DNA of 64,000 nucleotides from Halapricum salinum (lineage in GTDB: Archaea; Halobacteriota; Halobacteria; Halobacteriales; Haloarculaceae), in the NCBI RefSeq assembly GCF_004799665.1, contig NZ_CP031310.1, positions 1,604,887-1,668,886 on the forward strand, read 5' to 3'. Under the pieces are notes generated by a model. That model was given only the letters and a program-made list of their open reading frames with translations, did not search any database and was not told the origin of the DNA. Both the position numbers and the translations under genes were made by a program. Below, in pieces: positions 59,121-64,000 of this stretch; position 1 is the first letter of the stretch; every line of letters begins with the position of its first letter.

Positions 59121-59996
59121 TCACTCGGGGGAGTCCTCTCGGCCGTACTGACCGAACCCGGGTTCGAGATCGAGTCGATCACGTAGCTGTCCCGGCTCCA
59201 TGACGTCGTGCCCGTTCAGATCGATCAGTTCGTGGACGCGGCGTACCAGGTCTTCGTTGGTCGCGAGCCGCTCTCGGTCGGCACCGATATAGATGGCGTC
59301 TTCGAGACCGACGCGGACGCCACCGCCGAGTGCGACTGCGAGGGTGTTCGTCGACACCTGAGCGTTACCGATCCCGGCCAGTGCCCACACGCTGTCGGCG
59401 GGGAGATCCCGGAGCATCGTCCCTACGTGGACGGGGTCGGCCTGTGCCGACGCGACGTTTCCGAGCAAGAGATTACAGTAGTGGGGCGGCTCCAGCACAC
59501 CGCGCTCGATGAGGTAGTTCGCGTAGTTCACCATCCCGAGATCGAACAGTTCGAGTTCCGGCAGGACGCCCCGCTCGTCCATCCGCTCGGCCAGTCGACG
59601 GACCGTCTCGGGGCTGTTGAGACTCGCACTCCCGCTGAAGTTCATCGACGAGAGCGTCAGACTGCCCATATCGGGTTTCCGGTCGCCGGTCAACTCCAGC
59701 GGGGCCGTTCGCTTGTCGACGTCACCCCACTCTCGTCCGCTCAACGAGACACAGACGACGAGCTCAGGTGCGAACTCCCTGATGCCGTCGATAATCTCGG
59801 CGAACACGTCGCGCTTCCACGTCGGCTCGCCGGTTTCGGGATCTCTCGCGTGGAGGTGGACAGACGTGATGCCGATCTCGGAGGCCGTACGCACGTCCTC
59901 GACGATCTCCGTCGGTGTCACCGGCACGTGCGGGGTCATCTCTTTGGTGGGGACCATCCCCGTCGGCGCGAAATTGATCGGTATCGGCTGCGCCAT
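59121..59996 (-). CDS. BKACE (beta-keto acid cleavage enzyme, DUF849)
   Basis: ATG 59996 gives 291 aa starting MAQPIPINFAPTGMVPTKEM. EIGITSVHLHARDPETGEPT contains the metal HxH motif. Other family blocks are ELVVCVSLSGREWGDVDKRT, SLTLSSMNFSGSASLNSPET, LELFDLGMVNYANYLIERGV and GGGVRVGLEDAIYIG with the conserved Glu. BKACE proteins condense a beta-keto acid with acetyl-CoA to give a CoA ester and acetoacetate. The substrate here is not predictable. It is convergent with the asparagine-synthase-like gene. Confidence 0.9.
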   Translation of the reverse strand: MAQPIPINFAPTGMVPTKEMTPHVPVTPTEIVEDVRTASEIGITSVHLHARDPETGEPTWKRDVFAEIIDGIREFAPELVVCVSLSGREWGDVDKRTAPLELTGDRKPDMGSLTLSSMNFSGSASLNSPETVRRLAERMDERGVLPELELFDLGMVNYANYLIERGVLEPPHYCNLLLGNVASAQADPVHVGTMLRDLPADSVWALAGIGNAQVSTNTLAVALGGGVRVGLEDAIYIGADRERLATNEDLVRRVHELIDLNGHDVMEPGQLRDRLDLEPGFGQYGREDSPE

Positions 59997-60061
59997 CACC
60001 ACCAACTGTCTGGCAGAGAACAAAAAGGGTTCGATGGGGGGTTGTCCGGACGACGACTCCT

Positions 60062-60706
60062 TCAGAGCAGAGTGGTCGTCTCGGCCAACAGGAGGAGACC
60101 GACGGCGACGCTGAGGAGGCCGGCGACGATTCGGAGGGCGTCGGTATAGCCGACGAGCCGTCCCCAGCCGGCGGTCACGACGGCCATCGCCCCCACGGAG
60201 GCGAGGGCGAATCCACCGAGGAACGCGAGCCCGCCGGTCGCGGTCGGCGCGGCCGCGGTCATCCCGATCACGACGCCGCCGCTGCCGGCCAGTCCGTGGA
60301 CGATCCCGACCGCGAACGACTCCTCGTCGGCGTGGGAGTGACCGAGTCCGATCGCTCCGCGGCCGAGTCTGAGATGGCGGTGCTCGGACTCGCCGTGGGT
60401 GTGTGAGAGGAGCCGTCGGCCGAGTGACTGCCGGCCGGCGATCGCCCGAACGCCGAGCGCGACGAGCACGAGCGCGACGACCACCTCGAATCCGGTCATG
60501 ACAGCCCCAGGTAATTCGAGTCCGAGCGCCAGGAACGCCGCGCCCAGCAGGACGATCGGGATCGAGTGACCGACCCCCCAGGCCGCGCCCGTGGTGGCGG
60601 GCCTGTCGGTCTCCTCGACGAGCGTCGCGACGGCGGCCACGTGGTCGGCTTCGAGCGCGTGTTTCGCCCCGAAGACCCCGCCAGCGGCCAGTGCAGCCCC
60701 AAACAT
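60062..60706 (-). CDS. NiCoT/UreH-like metal transporter
   Basis: This 214-aa membrane protein has six or seven helices. GVFGAKHALEADHVAAVATL contains the HxxxxDH metal-selectivity motif, and AAWGVGHSIPIVLLGAAF the second His region. A His-rich cytoplasmic loop (LSHTHGESEHRHLRLGRGAI, then GHSHADEESF) probably binds nickel or cobalt. It should import or export a divalent metal. No urease or hydrogenase gene is adjacent. It lies 65 bases upstream of the BKACE gene on the same strand. Confidence 0.85.
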   Translation of the reverse strand: MFGAALAAGGVFGAKHALEADHVAAVATLVEETDRPATTGAAWGVGHSIPIVLLGAAFLALGLELPGAVMTGFEVVVALVLVALGVRAIAGRQSLGRRLLSHTHGESEHRHLRLGRGAIGLGHSHADEESFAVGIVHGLAGSGGVVIGMTAAAPTATGGLAFLGGFALASVGAMAVVTAGWGRLVGYTDALRIVAGLLSVAVGLLLLAETTTLL

Positions 60707-60840
60707 CGTCCGTGTTTATCTGCGGGGGGTCAAAGGGATAGCGACTCGTCCGGGCGACGCTGGCGTGTCTACGAGGGCCGTGAAAAACACGCTGGGGAGC
60801 GATAGACGCGGTTCGCGACGAGGATGGGGGTCCCGGCGGT

Positions 60841-61017
60841 CTACTCGGCGTGGTCTTCGATCGGTTCGATGTCTTCGCCGTCACATTCCGGGCAGGTGTA
60901 CCAGCGGGATTCGGCGTCGGCCTGTGTCTGGAAGTGGTGGCCGCAGCTTCGACACTCGTACGGCTGGCCGTCCTCCGCGATACCGATCGTCTCTTTGATG
61001 CTCTGGATGACGCTCAT
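60841..61017 (-). CDS. 58-aa zinc-ribbon protein
   Basis: ATG 61017 gives 58 aa. MSVIQSIKETIGIAEDGQPY is followed by ECRSCGHHFQTQADAESRWY and TCPECDGEDIEPIEDHAE, forming one zinc ribbon with two CxxC pairs. GATTTATTAC on the minus strand near 61045-61054 gives a TATA box with leaderless spacing. It resembles small rubrerythrin- or FmdB-like ribbons of haloarchaea, with no known function. Confidence 0.82.
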   Translation of the reverse strand: MSVIQSIKETIGIAEDGQPYECRSCGHHFQTQADAESRWYTCPECDGEDIEPIEDHAE

Positions 61018-61184
61018 ACGCACCTGTGGGTAGTGTCTGAAGGACGTAATAAATCCGTGTGCGGCTGCACGGTACGAATTCGTTCTCGGACGAGCGACGA
61101 CCACCTGCCCGAAATTTTCGACCGTTCAGCGACCGCTTCGAGAGCGTCTCTCGGACGGTCGCGAGACTTCACGCTCTGAAGCCG

Positions 61185-61604
61185 TTATTTCTCGTCGAGG
61201 CGGTCCTCGGCGACTGCCTCGCCGTCGCTCTCGACGACAGTCCCGGGATCGGTCGTGTCATCGCTTGGCTCGGGCGGTTGTTCGCTGAATCGGTCGACGA
61301 GATCCCGCCGGAGTTCGACCTCGACGGTGAAGCCGCCGTCTTCGACGGCGAAGCAGACCTCTTCGAGGGTCGTCCGGTAGGTCTTGTAGTGGTTGCCCTC
61401 GTCGTCGAGTTGGCGCTGCTCGGCGAGCATGTCGTACTCCTGGAGGACGTTGACTCGCCGGTAGACGGTCGGCTGGGAGGCGTCTGTGTGATCGGCCAGC
61501 TCCTCGGCCGAGACTGGCTTGACGCTGGCCAGCGCCAGGATCTGCCGGACGTGTTCGTTCCCGAGGACGTCGAAGACGGTCTCGGGCTCCCACTCGCTAC
61601 TCAC
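61185..61604 (-). CDS. ArsR-like winged-helix regulator
   Basis: GTG 61604 gives 139 aa. SSEWEPETVFDVLGNEHVRQ, ILALASVKPVSAEELADHTD and ASQPTVYRRVNVLQEYDMLA form the winged helix, with YKTYRTTLEEVCFAVEDGG following. Longer in-frame upstream codons run into the divergent lipoprotein's promoter and signal region and are excluded. The C-terminal third is acidic and disordered. It is divergent from the lipoprotein gene, with about 80 bases shared between starts; it may regulate that gene. Confidence 0.85.
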   Translation of the reverse strand: MSSEWEPETVFDVLGNEHVRQILALASVKPVSAEELADHTDASQPTVYRRVNVLQEYDMLAEQRQLDDEGNHYKTYRTTLEEVCFAVEDGGFTVEVELRRDLVDRFSEQPPEPSDDTTDPGTVVESDGEAVAEDRLDEK

Positions 61605-61685
61605 GATCCGACAATCTATCTCCCGGCAGAAAAACGTCCCTGAATCGGTAAAACGGCTCTTTGTGTCTCGCAAACTCCCTTGAAG

Positions 61686-62357
61686 ATGAATCGTGTAGCT
61701 GCAGGTATGCGACGCAGGACCCTCGCGGCCGTCGCGGTCGCCGCCACACTCGTTCTCGCGGGCTGTGCCGGGGCCGGGCCGACGGACGATACGGCGACCA
61801 GCCCACCGCCCTCCGACACGACGACCGAACCGCCGACTACCACTCCCTCGGCGACCCCTCCAGCAACGACCACGACCCCGCCGGCTGGCTCGCCGGGATA
61901 CGACGTGACGGTGTTCGACAGCGGCTGGACGGGCTATCCGATACTCGAAGATGGGCTCGTCTATCCGGACGATTTCGAAGCCAACGCGAGTTACTACGCG
62001 ACGCTGCTGACTGACGCGAGCGACACCGAGCGGTTCAATCGAAGCCAACTCACGGACGACGCCGAGCAGTTCGTGGACGAAACGGACTTCGAGACGGCCT
62101 CGCTGGTGGTCGTCCAGGCCTATCCCAAGTCCTCGGTTCCCGATTACCGGGTCGAGTCGATGACCCGCGACGGCGACCGACTGGACATTCGGATCAACGA
62201 TTCCAGCGAGATGGGGACCGACGACATCACGCTCGAAACCGTCCTGATCCGGGTCGAGCACGACGGAACACCGCCGAGTGAGGCACGAATCGAGACGCAG
62301 ACAGGCGTCACCTTCGACACCGACGACGGCGCGAAGGTCGTCCCGCGAGACTCGTAG
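61686..62357 (+). CDS. Secreted lipoprotein, uncharacterised
   Basis: ATG 61686 (or 61707) starts a Sec/Tat-type signal (MRRRTLAAVAVAATLVLAG) ending in the lipobox LAGCAG. A Thr/Pro/Ser linker of about 45 residues leads to a 150-residue domain with YDVTVFDSGWTGYPILEDGL, FVDETDFETASLVVVQAYPK and PDYRVESMTRDGDRLDIRIN. I do not recognise the domain. It is anchored outside by lipid. Next to it is a divergent winged-helix gene and a convergent epimerase. Confidence 0.78.
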   Translation: MNRVAAGMRRRTLAAVAVAATLVLAGCAGAGPTDDTATSPPPSDTTTEPPTTTPSATPPATTTTPPAGSPGYDVTVFDSGWTGYPILEDGLVYPDDFEANASYYATLLTDASDTERFNRSQLTDDAEQFVDETDFETASLVVVQAYPKSSVPDYRVESMTRDGDRLDIRINDSSEMGTDDITLETVLIRVEHDGTPPSEARIETQTGVTFDTDDGAKVVPRDS

Positions 62358-63431
62358 TCACGCCTCGAAGACGTCGACGAACTCACTCGTTTGGTCGCGC
62401 CACGCCGCGATCAGCGAGCCGACGAACTGGTCGTCTTCGCTGCTCACGGGTCGTTCCTCCCCGTTCACGTTCCCCGAGGACTCCCTTCGGTCGTCCTCGC
62501 TGGTGATCGCGTCTCGCTCTTCCAGATAGTCGACGACTTCCCGAACGCCCCGCTCCAGTTCGATCGTCTGCTCGAAGTCCAGATCACGCCGCGCCTTCGA
62601 CGTGTCGAAGGTCGTGCTGTAGCGGCCGTGATCCGCCAGAAAGCCGGTTCGATCGGGCGCGACGTCCAGCAGCACGTCGGTCGGGATGTGCACGAGGTCG
62701 GGGTCGGGCGCGTCCAGCGCGCGGGCGAGGACACGATAATACTCGTTCCACGTCGGGACGGCCTCGGCAGTGACGTTGTAGACCTCGCCGTAGGCGGCCC
62801 GGTTGCCGACTGCGCCGACGTACGTACTCGCGACGTCCCGGCGGTGACAGGGGCCCCACAGCCCCGTGCCGTCGCCGTGGACGACGATCGGCTCGCCGTC
62901 GCGAATCCGCCGGAGATAGGTCGTGTCGACCCCGAAAGTGTGACAGAGATTGCCGTCGCCGTGGGGACCGTAGGTGGTCCACGGCCGGAGGATCGTCGCC
63001 GCGAACGCCCCCCGGTCGTGGGCGGCCATGATCGCGTCCTCGGCTGCGGCCTTGTTCGCGCCGTAGTCGCTGGTCGGTGGATGGCGCGGTGCTGTCTCGG
63101 CGACCGGGTTCGAGTCGACTGGCCGCCGGTAGACGTCGATCGTCGAGGTCATCACGTACTGTTCCACCTTTCCTTCGAAGGCGTCGATCGCGAGCTGGGC
63201 ATCGCTTTCGGAAAAGCAGAGCATGTCGATGACGACGTCGGCGTGGACGGGCGCGATCTTCGAGGGGAAGTCGTCGCCGAAGCGGTCGGCACGGACGTGT
63301 TCGACTGAATCCGGGATCTGTGCGTCGCTCTCGCCGCGGTTACAGACGGTCACGTCGTGGCCGGCGGCGACCAGTTGGCGGGTGACGGCCGTCGAGATGA
63401 GGCCCGTGCCGCCGATGAGGAGGACGTGCAT
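62358..63431 (-). CDS. NAD-dependent epimerase/dehydratase family protein
   Basis: ATG 63431 gives 357 aa. MHVLLIGGTGLISTAVTRQL has the Rossmann GxxGxxS-like motif. TSDYGANKAAAEDAIMAAHD supplies the catalytic YxxxK. FAATILRPWTTYGPHGDGNL is a substrate region and HGDGTGLWGPCHRRDVASTY a conserved C-terminal block. It is an extended SDR acting on nucleotide sugars or similar. Its C-terminal 40 residues are polar and not part of the family. Its start is 69 bases from the stop of the right-edge gene. Confidence 0.88.
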   Translation of the reverse strand: MHVLLIGGTGLISTAVTRQLVAAGHDVTVCNRGESDAQIPDSVEHVRADRFGDDFPSKIAPVHADVVIDMLCFSESDAQLAIDAFEGKVEQYVMTSTIDVYRRPVDSNPVAETAPRHPPTSDYGANKAAAEDAIMAAHDRGAFAATILRPWTTYGPHGDGNLCHTFGVDTTYLRRIRDGEPIVVHGDGTGLWGPCHRRDVASTYVGAVGNRAAYGEVYNVTAEAVPTWNEYYRVLARALDAPDPDLVHIPTDVLLDVAPDRTGFLADHGRYSTTFDTSKARRDLDFEQTIELERGVREVVDYLEERDAITSEDDRRESSGNVNGEERPVSSEDDQFVGSLIAAWRDQTSEFVDVFEA

Positions 63432-63499
63432 AGATTGCGGTTCGGCAGCGAGGCACAAACCGCTATCGGCGGCGCTCGTGGGGCCGCACCTGTCAGCTC

Positions 63500-64000
63500 T
63501 CACCCGGGCAGATTCGACCAGACGAAGACGCCGACGCCCGCGAGGACGAGCAGGCCCAGCGGCAGGCGGTAATGTTTCGTCACCAGTCGGGTCGCGACCG
63601 CCGAGCCATCGCCGTGGGCCAGGAAGATGCGGCCGTCAGCGGCCGTGATGGCCAGCTTCGGTACCTCGGCATCGAGAGCGTCCAACCCGTCGATATCGAT
63701 GTCCACAGTCCGGACGATCCGGCCGCCGACGTGGGCCGTCTCCCCCGCGGTGAGGACCTGCCGGTAGACGACCTGGCCGGGTTTCTCGCCGTGTTCTGTC
63801 TCGGTGTCGAGCAGGTAGTTCGCCGCTCGCGGGTCGACGAGGAGACGCTCGCCGCGGTCGCTTTCGAGGACGAACGGGACGGAGTCGATGTCGCTGCCGA
63901 CGCGGGCGACGCCGGTTCCGTGGGGGCCGGACTCGAACTGTTTGTTCGGGTCCAGCGGTTCCCGCAAGCCAGTGTTGTGCTCGATGTTCACCTCGCGGAC
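63500..64000 (-). CDS. Membrane-anchored GIDE-like domain protein (5' partial at right edge)
   Basis: The frame runs open to base 64000, so the gene continues outside; GTG 63991 is only the first possible start in the window. The visible 163 residues contain GTGVARVGSDIDSVPFVLES, RLLVDPRAANYLLDTETEHG and YRQVLTAGETAHVGGRIVR. This pattern is seen in archaeal relatives of the GIDE/E3-ligase-like membrane domain. The C-terminus has one membrane helix (LPLGLLVLAGVGVFVWSNLP). A missing N-terminal membrane helix is likely. Confidence 0.7.
   Translation of the reverse strand, partial: VREVNIEHNTGLREPLDPNKQFESGPHGTGVARVGSDIDSVPFVLESDRGERLLVDPRAANYLLDTETEHGEKPGQVVYRQVLTAGETAHVGGRIVRTVDIDIDGLDALDAEVPKLAITAADGRIFLAHGDGSAVATRLVTKHYRLPLGLLVLAGVGVFVWSNLPG

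Overview
The window is GC-rich, with strongly acidic, lysine-poor proteins, TATA-type promoters, leaderless starts, TFB, Orc1/Cdc6, archaeosortase A and PGF-CTERM surface proteins. It is chromosomal DNA of a haloarchaeon (class Halobacteria); I cannot name the species.

Region 1 (1-19810) is a phage-tail-like contractile injection system (CIS) of the extracellular Afp/PVC/MAC type, all on the plus strand. In order it holds: a giant Arg/Ser-rich ORF open at the left edge; a LysM hub adaptor; a gp27-like hub; a gp5/gpV spike; a PAAR tip; a gp25-like wedge; two J-type baseplate proteins; a gpI-type tail protein with a large extra N-terminal region; a conserved CIS accessory protein; one sheath; a first tube; a 46-aa coupled small protein; a gp26/chaperone-like protein; a 74-aa protein; and a second tube. 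The AAA+ ATPase, a classical tape measure and the sheath terminator are not in the window and may lie to its left. Three AT-rich promoter-like islands (about 3887, 6890 and 16106) split the locus into possible transcription units; two of them lie inside reading frames.

Region 2 (19811-31620) holds a TatD-like hydrolase, a DUF2150 protein, a two-gene surface-protein operon and archaeosortase A. The second surface protein has a pilin-like N-terminus and a PGF-CTERM end and converges on artA. A ThuA-like protein, Trm56, a Tat lipoprotein thioredoxin, a BsuPI-domain protein and a DUF2797 protein follow. Two noncoding elements (20739-21300 and 28455-29095) share conserved blocks, compensatory stem changes and flanking repeat units. 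They look like a structured RNA or a non-autonomous mobile element.

Region 3 (31666-47610) is mostly housekeeping and regulation: AAC(3), Pcm, a DUF457-type membrane protein, a flavin reductase, several small zinc ribbons, four HTH regulators, a NRDE protein, a CrcB fluoride-channel pair and an aminotransferase. It also has an orphan solute-binding lipoprotein, a membrane-tethered double-winged-helix regulator with a repeated extracellular stalk beside another PGF-CTERM protein, and an M29 aminopeptidase.

Region 4 (47611-64000) contains hairpins and tRNA-like debris beside tRNA-Asp, TFB, a 30-aa membrane peptide coupled to a hypothetical gene, Orc1/Cdc6, an NCS2 permease, malate dehydrogenase and a glycan-type cluster (GNAT, GT8, ATP-grasp, asparagine-synthase-like). 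It ends with a BKACE enzyme, a NiCoT-like transporter, a small zinc ribbon, a winged-helix regulator, a lipoprotein, an epimerase and a membrane protein cut by the right edge.
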